DNA of 64,000 nucleotides from Cladochytrium replicatum (Eukaryota > Chytridiomycota > Chytridiomycetes > Cladochytriales > Cladochytriaceae). Positions 46,336 to 55,904 of the stretch are shown one piece after another; within the stretch, counting starts at the first letter, position 1, and each line of letters opens with the position of its first letter. Position numbers and translations under genes: made by a program. The notes under the pieces are model-generated. The model did no database searches and had not been told where the DNA came from. It saw only the letters and a program-made list of their open reading frames with translations. Location: the NCBI GenBank assembly GCA_025526935.1, contig JAHLKD010000076.1, positions 1 to 64,000 on the forward strand. The letters are read 5' to 3'.

Positions 46336-46740
46336 GATTTGTTTTGAGCTTCATAATATTCATTCTTCAATCATAAACTGGTGCAAAATCCAAACACAAG
46401 TGTAAACGAATACACGTAAATTGGCAGCAAATGGGGAGCCATGCGCAAATCAACAAAAGCAGACACTATAGAATCACGAGCAGGAGACAAAACTAGCTCC
46501 ACCCAGACAGTTTGACGAAATGTGGTTCGTGTACAAAGAACAAGAACCCATTGGGAAAAGCAGGCAAAGGATTCTAGCACACATGTCTAAACACACTGGG
46601 ATATGGGCACATACTTCAGGGCCAGCATAACACTTCCTACAATGAGGCTGGGGGCTCAGAAACGAGCAGCCAAGCTGAAAAAGCAGGAGTAAACAAAGAT
46701 TGACTAATGTTGTAGTGAATCAGCATTGTGGGAGCAGGGT
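46336..46740 (-). mobile_element. Old LINE 3' remnant, outermost member of array 2
   Basis: The minus strand reads a decayed ORF2 C-terminus (FSQWVLVL, then VELVLSPARDSIVSAFVDLR, matching FSQWVLVLRALNRIWSN and VLSPAPDCILSAFVDLD of the intact LINE), followed by the LINE tail (AATTTACGTGTA, CACTTGTGTTTGGATTTTGC). Many substitutions and no clear poly(A). Same orientation as the rest of the array. Confidence 0.75.
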
Positions 46741-47081
46741 AAACTCCGTTACCTTGTGGTTGAGTAGAGTTGATCCTGAGACTCAGACACAACATTCAAC
46801 CATCCAGCATTTCATTTATACAGATACGGTTCGATTACTAAACTATTGTTCCCAATAAGTATATATTACTGCAATAGAGTCTTGTAACAATGAACTGAAT
46901 AATAATTTTTTTGATTGAAGAAAATTTTCTTTTTTTTTGAACTTCATAATATGTATTTATTGTCCAACCAATACATATCACCCGCTGGTGCAAGATCCAA
47001 ATACAAGTGTAAAAATACACGCAAATTGGCAGCACATGGGGAGCCGTGCGAGCCGTTGGAAAAGTAAAATGTTTCAAAACA

Positions 47082-50000
47082 CTAAGGCATATCCAAATCA
47101 ACAAAAGCAGACAAGATACAATCAGGAGCTGGAGACAAAACAAACTCATAACCAAGACAGTTTGACCAAATGCGGTTAAGTGCACGAAGAACAAGAACCC
47201 ACTGGGAAAAAGCAGGCGAAGGATAAAAAGGCTGTGGTGAAAGCATATCAATTGCAATGTCAAGAGGTAGGCGGGGATCGTCAGGCGGGCCTAGATCAAA
47301 ACTAGCAGACAAACTAGCACGCAAATGTAGACACACAGAGACATGGGCACGCGACACTTCAGGGGCATCATGACAGTTCCTACAACAAGATCGGGGGTTT
47401 GGAAACAGGCAGCCAAGCCGATATAGCAGGAACAAACGAAGACATACTGTTGGGAGATGTTGGTGTGGGGGTAGCAACAAAGGGTGACGAAGTTTCAAAT
47501 TGCAGACAGGGGCAAACGAAACTGCAATTGGTCCATTATGCGCAACAGCTAAAGACTGAAAATGCAACATCAACGGATGAAGTGGGGGCACAACAGGCAT
47601 AGGAACAATGAGATCATTGTGACAAGCGGAAAAATAAGGAGATGAACCATAACCAACTGGATATGACCGATAGAATTGCAACACAGCAGCTGGTAACAGA
47701 GGGCTGGAATCACTAGACCAGCGAGCAAACATACGTGCCTGAAGGTACTTCAGCCTGAACTCAAAAGTAGGAATTTGCGCAAACAGCAACAAACCAACAC
47801 GCGAAGTGGTATGGGCTAGCGAAAACAGACGACACAGTGCATGATAACAAAAACGCTCGAGTACCTGAAGCTGAGCAGTGGAAGGCCGAATAAGTGCTAA
47901 ACCAAACTCAAGTGAAGGTCTAATGAAAGACAAAAACAACAACCTTGCAACACGAGGAGCAGACCCACCAAAGTACGAGACATAAGGTGCAAAAAGATGC
48001 AATGAGGCACGAGCTTTCTCTAAGCGATGATCAATAGTTGCAGCAAGATCAAACCCTGCAATAGTAAAATAGTGACCAAGGTATCTAAATGAAACCTCGA
48101 CAGGGAGGGCAGAGCCATGAAGCTTCAAGGGGGTGGGTAACCATTGAGAAGATAACACAGCACACTTTGAAGCTGAAAACATAAAATGAGAAGCTAAAGC
48201 AAAATCTTCACAAATTTTCAATGCACGTTGGGCTTGCTCAGGGGTGGCAGAAAACAAAGCTATGTCATCAGCAAAAAATAATGAATTGAAAACAGGAGTG
48301 TTATAAGAAAACCTAGCAAGATGAGAAGATTCACAACGAAGGAGCTGTGCTAAAGGATTGATGAAAACTGAGTACAAGAACGGAGACAAAACAGAACCTT
48401 GAAAAAGACCTCGTGGAAGCAAAAACAAATCAGAAGCACGATTCTCTATAACAACCTGAGAAGAACAACGATCAAACATACTCATCAAAACAGAGATCAA
48501 ACGGTTTGGAATTCTGGGAAATTGACAAAGACGTTCCCACAAAAGAGGCCTATGCACAGTATATCATACGCTGCTTTAATATCTAAGAAAGTAACACAAT
48601 AAGGAAGAGCAGTGCAGGAAGCTCGTCGAAGGGTAGCATCTAATGCAAAAACACACTCAACACCTGAACGATTGGCCTGGAAACCAGCTTGGGCGGGATC
48701 AAGTTTACCAACATGAGCTACAAGCATAGGAAGCAGGGTACGCTCAAAGATTTTTCTATCAACATTGGTTAAAGTAATGGGGCGGTACTGACTAATATCA
48801 CCTATGGAACCCTTATTCTTCCAAACAGGTAACAACAAGCCAGCATTCCAGGCAGAGGGCGACAAACCTGAACGGAAAATAGCGTTTGAAAGTTGAACAA
48901 AAAGGATAGCAACATCAGAAGCTAACGGCTTAAATAACTCAGCTGGAATATGGTTTGGGCCAGGAGCAGAGTTGTTTGGGGAAGAACGAATAGCACAAAC
49001 AAAGTCACTAACACTAACTGACACAGAATCATTCAGCGCATGTAGACGAACGTGTTCTGCACTGGCAGAGGATTGTGCAAACTGAGTCTGATAAACAGAG
49101 GCAAAGTGATTGCGATAATGAGATAAAGAGGCAGGATCAGACAATAAACCACTTGCAGCTGAGCGCCGTTGATGACACCTACGCGCTGTGGAAAGAACTT
49201 TGCTAACCTCAGTTAAAGAACTAGGAGAAGAACTATACATATTGTTGCCAGGAGAAGAACTATACATATTGTTGCCAGAAGCCTCTCGAGCTCGCTGAGA
49301 AAGAGACCAAGAACGAAAAGCTTTGACACGCTCACGCGATAGCCGGTCACGCTCCAAGCGGCAATACTCAAGTAAAACAGGATCAGGATCATCACAGGAA
49401 GAAACAGCTAAATAGTGCTTATGAGCAAGTAAGTAGCTCTGTCGCAAGGCCACTAAATGCGGCGGCAACAATGGCAGGGCAGGGCGACGACGAACTAAAC
49501 TGGGGGGTCCAATGACACAAGCAGCACACAAAGTATTAAAGGACAAAATGATATCCAATGCAGAGTCAATACATCCCTGTGCAACATCCACAGACATTTG
49601 GGCAAAGGCGGGAGCTTCTAAAATTGGACTGAGCGCAGCATTGACATCAGCAAGGGTGGGATCAAAAGAAAAAACAGCTGTAACCGGAAAATGGTCAGAA
49701 GCCCAAGGCATAAACTCGCCGTCGGCTAGACGACTATGAACTATGTAAGAAATAGGATCACATTGAAGCAGAGGATTGACAAACAACAAATCGATAATGG
49801 AGTCACCATTGCGAGAAGAAAATGTGAGGTTATGACAGGAAGGGTGCTTAACTAGAGAGAAACTAGCGGCAGAAATAAATTGCTCAAACAACCTACCCCT
49901 ACGATTTGAAGAATGATCACCAGTAGCTAAAAAACGGGCATTGAAATTGCCCAAAAAAAGAACAGAGCACGGAGACGACGGGACATGTTGAGGAAGTGAA

Positions 50001-50374
50001 GCAATAAACTCTTCAAGGAAGGGGTCCTGAGCAATACCACACGGAGGCAAATAATACCCTCCAACCAAAAGCCCACGAAATGTAAACCATAGAGAGGTGC
50101 CACCATAACTAGAAACGAGACGGAAATCAGAAGCTCTACAAAGACTGCGATTGATAAAGACTCCCACACCAGCCCGTCGTGTACCCGATGACCCAGGAGA
50201 AAAACGAGGGTCAAAAATCAAATCTGGAGAAGGCAGCGGGTCTAAAGGAAAAAGGTGTGTTTCAGTCAGGAGCAGAAAAACAATGTGATTTGCGCGCATA
50301 AAACGAAACAGTGAATCAAGAACTCCAAAGCTCAAATTGCGACAATTGAAGGTACCAACTCGAACACTAATCAT
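47082..50374 (-). pseudogene. LINE ORF2 (APE endonuclease, reverse transcriptase), frameshifted
   Basis: Endonuclease motifs: VGTFNCRNLSF, LLTETHLF, FLGNFNARF, GDSIIDLLF, WASDHFPVTAVF. RT motifs in order: APGPNHIPAELFKPL, QYRPITLTNVDRKIFER, DPAQAGFQANRSGVECVFAL, FLDIKAAYD, RGLFQGSVLSPFLYSV, FFADDIALF, FRYLGHYFT. The C-terminal cysteine motif is CCRNCHD...HVSVC. The frame breaks inside FLDIKAAYD: an extra TA (GATATACTG against GATACTG at 58335 in the other copy) puts 48557-47082 in another frame. A 27 bp in-frame duplication (NNMYSSSPG repeated) and a 39-residue deletion after AVFSF distinguish it from the intact copy. Confidence 0.92.
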
Positions 50375-51474
50375 TGATGAAGATGGGTTGAGCGAGGCTG
50401 ACGTGCAATCCCGCGGGCACTGTCCAGCACAGTTTCCTGGGCATCCATGGGGAGCTGACCACGGACATACAGGAAAATAGCAGGATCAGTAACTGAACTG
50501 AGGATAGGTGCATATCTCTTGTGGACAACTTCCCTGACCGCAGCCTCCCGCTGCTCCAAAGGCAGAGTAGAGGCTCGGCGAAGAAAGTCAGGGTTTGATT
50601 CGTCAGTGGAAGCTTCCTGGGTGGAGAAGTGCGCACGGAGAGCAATTGCGGTTGAGCGAATACAGATAAAGGAAGCAATGTTGCGACCAACGAAACTGAT
50701 GTGGCGGATACCACGCACCACCTCATCGCCCAAGAGAGCCCTCAGCATGGTCCGCACAAAGCCGAGCCGCTGTCTCATGATGTCCTTGATGTACACAGTG
50801 GTCAAATCATCCACACGGGCCTGAAGATCAGCAGGTGGGGAGACCAGCAGCGGAGAGGTCGGAGGATAGAATACGACAGGCCGAGGGCCACGAAGGCTGA
50901 CATTCGAAGTGGGGTCACGACCAGCAAGGGCAGTCCTGAGAGCTTCTGTACGAGATTCAGCACTCAGTGTGGGGAGACTCTCAAGCACACGGGCACGGGC
51001 ATTGGCAGCAGCAGCGGCATAAGTGCGTGGACCACGATGTCCACGTGGGGCAGGTCGACTAGACGGGGGGCGAGGGCCAGGAGCACCAGAGTTCCCAAGA
51101 TCGTCCTGAATTGGAGGATTATCATGCAGTTGTCTAGGGGGAAGGCACACAGGCGCATCCACATCATCATGGCGGGAGACAGGGGCAACCGGAGGTGAAG
51201 GCGAAGGCAGCGGCCTCCCAAAGCGACCCACCAGATCCTCGGCCATATCACGACAAACACTAAAAAATTCAGCAGGAGTGTCCCTCGGCAAGTGTGCAAG
51301 CATAGGATCCAGCATCGCCAACGGATCAAAGGTTGCACAAACAGATCGCATCTGAGTGAGAACGACACAGAGATCGGCCAGAGATGCAACACTCGAGGGA
51401 GCAGCCACAGCAGCAAGAACCCGGACACCCGGCAGATGTGATCGGGAACGAGAACGGGAGCGACCACGGGGCAA
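50371..51474 (-). CDS. LINE ORF1 protein
   Basis: 367 residues: an RS-dipeptide start (MPRGRSRSRSRSHLPG), a Pro-rich middle, then a conserved C-terminal domain (LRALLGDEVVRGIRHISFVG, SFICIRSTAIALRAHFSTQ, PAIFLYVRGQLP). The GIRxISF block also occurs in the ORF1-only elements (YHGIRYISFLGS), showing a shared ORF1 fold. ORF1 proteins of this kind bind the element RNA and act as chaperones; no CCHC knuckle is present here. It ends TGA overlapping the ORF2 ATG. Confidence 0.8.
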   Translation of the reverse strand: MPRGRSRSRSRSHLPGVRVLAAVAAPSSVASLADLCVVLTQMRSVCATFDPLAMLDPMLAHLPRDTPAEFFSVCRDMAEDLVGRFGRPLPSPSPPVAPVSRHDDVDAPVCLPPRQLHDNPPIQDDLGNSGAPGPRPPSSRPAPRGHRGPRTYAAAAANARARVLESLPTLSAESRTEALRTALAGRDPTSNVSLRGPRPVVFYPPTSPLLVSPPADLQARVDDLTTVYIKDIMRQRLGFVRTMLRALLGDEVVRGIRHISFVGRNIASFICIRSTAIALRAHFSTQEASTDESNPDFLRRASTLPLEQREAAVREVVHKRYAPILSSVTDPAIFLYVRGQLPMDAQETVLDSARGIARQPRSTHLHQ

Positions 51475-51591
51475 TTCATGTTCAGCAGGTCTTTTGGCGT
51501 GTCGGTCACGTGATCGGAAGTCACGTGCAGCGCGGCATGCGGCGCATCAGGCAGCTGCGCATGCGGAGCGCTGGGAGGCGGCATTGATTTT

Positions 51592-51592
<1 letters not shown>

Positions 51593-51647
<55 letters not shown>
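51593..51647. repeat. (GA)n microsatellite at the LINE 5' junction
   Basis: About 27 GA dinucleotides lie exactly between the 5' end of the near full-length LINE and the poly(T) of the next element. The AGAG expected at this junction (see array 2) could have seeded the expansion. Confidence 0.9.
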
Positions 51648-51652
<5 letters not shown>

Positions 51653-51780
51653 TTTTTTTTGAACTTCATAATATGTATTTATTGTCCAACCAATACATAT
51701 CACCCGCTGGTGCAAAATCCAAATACAAGTGTAAAAATACACGTAAATTGGCAGCACATGGGGAGCCGTGCGAGCCGTAG
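51648..51780 (-). mobile_element. Severely 5'-truncated LINE (133 bp, 3' UTR only)
   Basis: T13 (poly(A) on the minus strand) followed by the LINE tail up to GAGCCGTAG, the same tail as the full copy. Fourth member of array 2 counted from the tRNA. Confidence 0.9.
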
Positions 51781-53072
51781 TTTTTTTTTTTTTTTTTTTT
51801 TTGAACAATATTATTTATTTATTTGCACATACAATGCATAACAATAAACAACACCCAAAGTGCCTTACAAGGTGGTCGTGGACCAGCACATAGGGAAGCG
51901 CGCAAGTCGGAGGGCAAAGCGAAATAGAAATCAGAGATCTTAAAAACTCATTCCTGTGACTACCCGTCAGGCTCTGCTCAGGTGTCAAATACAGGTGAGG
52001 GATAAAGAAAAGAAAGAACACTCAACATTGTGAAGAATATAACAGCAAAGAGCAAATCACTGGGTCAAACAAAGGTCAGAAGCTGAGGTCATCGAAGGGG
52101 CATATAATCGAGCGAGATGCAACAGCGTAGAAAGATGAGACGGATCAACAAGATTGCGGTAGAACAATGCAACAGCTGGCTCAGACGTAGTAGCAATCGC
52201 CTTGGCACTTCGATGGAGCAGAGAGTCATAGCGTTGCAGAGAGTCGGAACTGTCAGAATACGAAGGAGGGGACACATCCAAATCAGTGATTTCTCGACCA
52301 GGTATGTGTTTGCGGATCAGATCAGCAGCATAAGAACGACAAAGAAATTCAACAGAATCAGAGCCGAGAAATGAGATGTAGCGGATGCCATGGTAAGCGG
52401 TATACGGAAGATCTTTGCGAAGCAACACACGAAGGTCCCTGATTGGGCGACGAGTAAAACCAGAAAATCGGAGAGTAGTGAAGGATTCGGCACATTCTTT
52501 GACAAATTTGAAGCTTCTATGCGAGGTCGGCAGGTCGTCCAAGAGGAAGTGCGAACAAGTAAGCTCATTCATGGAATCATTGGTGGCAGGTGATGAGGCT
52601 GGAGATGGGGCTGAGCAGGTGGCTGAACTGTCAAGAGTGGTGGTGGCAGTGTGGGTGGCACCAGGGGCAGTGCTGGTGGCAGTGTTGGTGGCACCAAGGG
52701 CACAGGTGGCAGCGACGTGTAAATGTGGAGGAGAAGCAGGGAGAGTTGGAAGCAGATCAGGGTTGAGGGTAGCAGGGGAGAGAGCAGAAAGGGAGCGCAA
52801 TAGAAGTGCAGAGCACTTTAGGAAGGTCAGGGAACTTGCAAAGTCAGAAGGCAGAGCAGAGGCAAGTGAGAGAGATAAGGGATGAGCAGAGGAGTAGCCC
52901 CTGCTAGTCAGCAGACTGCTCAGAAGAGAAGCAGGTGAGAGGGTCAATGGAGAGCTAAGGGAGAGAGGAGCAGAGGTGAAAAGAAGGGCAGCAGGGGTAC
53001 AAGGCTCACAGTTGCGATGGATAACCGGAGGTGAGGTGCAAATGATCATGGCAGAGAATCATTCAGATCCGT
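51781..53072 (-). mobile_element. ORF1-only LINE derivative, intact copy
   Basis: About 1.3 kb: a 22 nt poly(A) (T run 51781-51802), a distinct 3' UTR ending ATATTGTTCA before the A run, and one complete ORF1 (52057-53049). No endonuclease or RT sequence. A decayed homologue covers 10270-11556 in array 1, so it is a real repeated family rather than one truncated LINE. Truncated LINEs here lose their 5' end, whereas this one keeps ORF1 and its own tail. Confidence 0.85.
52057..53049 (-). CDS. ORF1 protein of the non-autonomous ORF1-only element
   Basis: 330 residues, apparently undamaged. Ser/Leu-rich N-terminus (SAPLSLSSPLTLSPASLLSS), an Ala/Thr-rich linker (GATNTATSTAPGATHTATTT), then a conserved domain: DLPTSHRSFKFVKECAESF, RDLRVLLRKDLPYTAYHGIR, YISFLGSDSVEFLCRSYAAD, ATTSEPAVALFYRNLVDPS. 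It shares the GIRxISF block with the LINE ORF1. It presumably binds its own RNA and borrows the LINE ORF2 enzyme. Confidence 0.75.
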   Translation of the reverse strand: MIICTSPPVIHRNCEPCTPAALLFTSAPLSLSSPLTLSPASLLSSLLTSRGYSSAHPLSLSLASALPSDFASSLTFLKCSALLLRSLSALSPATLNPDLLPTLPASPPHLHVAATCALGATNTATSTAPGATHTATTTLDSSATCSAPSPASSPATNDSMNELTCSHFLLDDLPTSHRSFKFVKECAESFTTLRFSGFTRRPIRDLRVLLRKDLPYTAYHGIRYISFLGSDSVEFLCRSYAADLIRKHIPGREITDLDVSPPSYSDSSDSLQRYDSLLHRSAKAIATTSEPAVALFYRNLVDPSHLSTLLHLARLYAPSMTSASDLCLTQ

Positions 53073-53076
53073 AGAG

Positions 53077-53323
53077 TTTTTTTTTTTTTTTTGAACTTCA
53101 TAATATGTATTTATTGTCCAACCAATACATATCACCCGCTGGTGCAAAATCCAAATACAAGTGTAAAAATACACGTAAATTGGCAGCACATGGGGAGCCG
53201 TGCGAGCCGTAGGAAAAGTAAAATGTTTCAAAACACTAAGGCATATCCAAATCAACAAAAGCAGACAAGATACAATCAGGAGCTGGAGACAAAACTAACT
53301 CATAAGCAAGACAGTTTGACCAA
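53077..53323 (-). mobile_element. 5'-truncated LINE (about 250 bp)
   Basis: Poly(T) 53077-53092, the LINE 3' UTR and the last ~35 codons of ORF2 (ending AFVDLDMP-stop). AGAG stands on both sides (53073-53076 and 53324-53327), a 4 bp target duplication. Confidence 0.9.
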
Positions 53324-53327
53324 AGAG

Positions 53328-53627
53328 TTTTTTTTTTTTTTTTTGAATGTTATAACATGTATTGACAATGCTTAATCAGTACATGTCACCCACGTGTACT
53401 TCAACCAAGATTTGGAATCTTCAGTACTTGGGGAGCCGTGCGAGCCGTAGGAAAGAGGAGCGAAGGCAATGGCGAATCGAAGGAGGTGTGGCGCGGTACT
53501 TGCACGTGACACGATATTGCGAGAGATATATTTCGTAGGAAATTCGAATCCAGTCCCCTATAGGATTCGAACCGCGGAGTTTAGCTTCGAAAAGTCGCAT
53601 TCGTACCGACTGAGCCACTATGAGGTC
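53328..53627 (-). mobile_element. tRNA-derived SINE, copy 3
   Basis: Same 300 bp family as 9659-10269, minus strand, poly(T) 53328-53344. Box A and box B are intact. It is flanked by AGAG on both sides (53324-53327, 53628-53631), and its 5' end lies 8 bp upstream of tRNA-Ser copy 2, the same distance as copy 1. Confidence 0.92.
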
Positions 53628-53635
53628 AGAGACAA

Positions 53636-53717
53636 GTCGGTGTGTCCGAGTGGTTAAGGAGTGTGACTAGAAATCACATGGGGTTTCCCCGCCTAGGTTC
53701 AAGTCCTAGCGCCGACG
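53636..53717 (+). tRNA. tRNA-Ser(AGA), copy 2
   Basis: 82 nt, identical to the copies at 9569 and 56740; anticodon loop CTAGAAA. A T4 run (CGTTTTC) appears about 30 bp downstream. It is preceded by the six-element array 2. Confidence 0.96.
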
Positions 53718-53884
53718 ATTAATCTCCTTTCGAGAAAATCGTTTTCTTTTGCTCAGTGGTTCAACCTATAGCGATGGTGCTTGTGGTAGAAAATTGCTAT
53801 TCCTCTTAACCGCTCAATATTACTCACAGCTTTGAATTCCTTTTTCTCCTATGTTCTAAAACATTTCTTTCCGTTTCCCACCCT

Positions 53885-55904
53885 CAAGATTCCTGGTTCG
53901 TGGAAAGGAACGGGCAACGAAAATCCAGCTCCGGGATCCGCTGCTCAACGGCGTAGCACGTGCTAGCGGACGCTCGCAGGGAAGGAGTATCTACTCGTCG
54001 AAACTTTCAGTAAGTATCTGCGAAAGTGGTCACCAATTCTGTGATCACACTTCACTCGATAAAAGTCACCGTTGAGAGGGAAGTTTATTGTATTAAATCC
54101 TCAAGCGTTTGTTTCACTTTCTACAGCAACGACGCTTGTTTTCGACTGGTGAAGCAGGAGATGCATCTGAAAGTACGTCACGCAATTTCGGCAGAACTCT
54201 AAGGCGAACACTTTACACCACCGTCTCCCTCGGTGCCGGCGCTTACGTCGGTGGTGCATACTACACTCTTCATGAACCCGACCCGGCCGCATCTGCTCCA
54301 CTCACACCGACTTTCCGCAAATTCTGCATCGAAAACGTTCCCCTTTGCTCAACAATCCGTGGATTTCGTAAAGAAAGCCGAAGGGACCGATTACCAGAAG
54401 CTTTTATGAGGACTGGAAGAAACAGGTCGAAACAGTTCAGCAGACCACGTTAGATGCAGCTAAGAACACCTACGAAACGTTCAACAGTTCCGTGGAAACT
54501 GCGAAAAAGAGTTACGATTACGCGCGACAGCGGGTGGAAAAGACGAGTAGCTTGATCATGGAGGGATTTTAATGCGAAGAAAACCACAACCGAAACATGC
54601 GATCGTGCGGTTCAATTCTATTAGACTGGGAAAGCACATATGAGTTCCGGTGTGGATATGGCAAAGGAAAAGGTCGAATCTCTTCAGCATAGCTTTTGAA
54701 ACTTTGAAAAGCAAAGTGATGGGAGCACCTCCGCCTCCACCAATAACAAAGTCTGATAAGGAAACCACGAAAGAGGACATTGAAACGCTCCCCAAGCAAC
54801 TCGCGGACCTCATTGCTGCGATTCGATCGACCGTGATCCCCGATCAGCAGGATGGAACACCATACCACGTTGTCGCAGCCTCCGAAAACCTCACCCTTTC
54901 TCTTCTCACCTTAACCGCCGGAGACGCGGAAAAGGGTATCCCGTACATTGTGCAATCGCTCTCCCATCTCCAAAAACATCTCGCCCAGCTCGACGACATC
55001 AAGCGCGCAGCTATCGACGCAGCACTCGCAAAGCAAACCACCGAGCTCGAAGCAGGAACCCAAACCCGGCTCGCCATGCTAGCCGGCGAACTGCCCCTCG
55101 AGCGATCTGAAGCCCTGTCCGCTCAACAACTCAAGCTGCGCAAAGAGTTTGAGCGGGAGATCAGAGCACGGCTGGACACCGAGCGCCAGGGCCGCCTTGC
55201 CAAGCTGAACCAACTCGAGCTGAAGCTCAAAAATCTCGAATCCCTGGCCATCCACGCTGGCGACGCCGTCCGCTCCTCGACGTCCGTACACAAACTCTGG
55301 GCCGCGTTCGACGCCGCCCGGCTCTCAGTCCACGCCGATCCGACACAGAGGCAGCTCAACCTGACATTCAAATCCCTCGTCCAAATCGGACAAGCGGACC
55401 CCGTCGTCTCTACCGTCCTGTCCGCTCTGGACCTCGACACACTCGGCACTCATCCCGGCACCGGCGTCCCATCGCACACGGACCTTCTGGAACGCTTCCA
55501 CACTGTCGCGCGCGCAGTCCGTAGAATCCAGCTGATGCCTGTCGACGGCGGACCTCTTTCGTACGCTATCTCTCGCGCGCTGAGTCTGGCGGTCATCAGG
55601 AAGCGAGGGATCGTTGTAGGCGACGATGTCGAAGCTGTGCTTGCGAGGGCGGAGCATCGTTTGGAGGAAGGGGATGTGATGGGTGCGACGAGGGAGGTAG
55701 TGGGCGGTTTGAAGGGCTGGCAGGCCATGGTGGCGCGCGATTGGATTGAGGAGGCCAAACGGCATTTGGAAATCAAACAGGCGCTCAAGGTAAGAGCTGT
55801 TATCGTGCTTTTTGATAAAAGTGGACTGATTTTGGCGGGACGGTTTGTTTTAGGCCATTGAAACTCGTCTGGTGTTGTTGCGATTAGCAAGCATCCCGGA
55901 ATAG
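53885..55904 (+). CDS. MIC60: MICOS subunit MIC60 (mitofilin), with several apparent homopolymer frameshifts
   Basis: Main exon 54127-55789 and last exon 55854-55904 (ends LASIPE-stop). An upstream exon ending 54009 (SSKLS, then GTAAGT) is likely; the start codon was not found. A basic N-terminus leads to an inner-membrane helix (LYTTVSLGAGAYVGGAYYTL) with HEPD after it, then coiled coil (WKKQVETVQQTTLDAAKNTY), and a mitofilin domain (ESLAIHAGDAVRSS, HKLWAAFDAARLSV, ARAEHRLEEGDVMGATREVV, LKGWQAMVARDWIEEAKRHL). MIC60 forms crista junctions in the mitochondrial inner membrane. Between 54340 and 54697 the frame holds only if one base is dropped at C4 (54340-54343) and at three T4 runs (54402, 54568, 54694); a TAG at 54622 is also unexplained. 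From 54710 the frame is clean. Confidence 0.85.

Larger units (their letters stand above)
46930..51592 (-). mobile_element. Near full-length LINE (non-LTR retrotransposon), ORF1 plus APE endonuclease / RT ORF2
   Basis: On the minus strand: 5' end next to a GA/CT tract at 51593-51647, ORF1 (51474-50371), ORF2 (from 50374), the 3' UTR with the diagnostic CTCGCACGGCTCCCCATGTG and CACCAGCGGGTGATATG, and a poly(A) of about 9 at 46938-46930. The ORF1 stop and ORF2 start overlap as ATGA. ORF2 carries a 2 bp insertion and an in-frame 117 bp deletion relative to the copy at 56833, so this copy is dead. It is the fifth element upstream of tRNA-Ser copy 2, oriented with its 5' end toward the tRNA. Confidence 0.92.

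Noticed and set aside
47399-47602. Antisense ORFs within the LINE ORF2 regions (also 49512, 58313, 59295)
   Set aside because: They mirror the conserved RT coding strand in both LINE copies and carry no independent signal.
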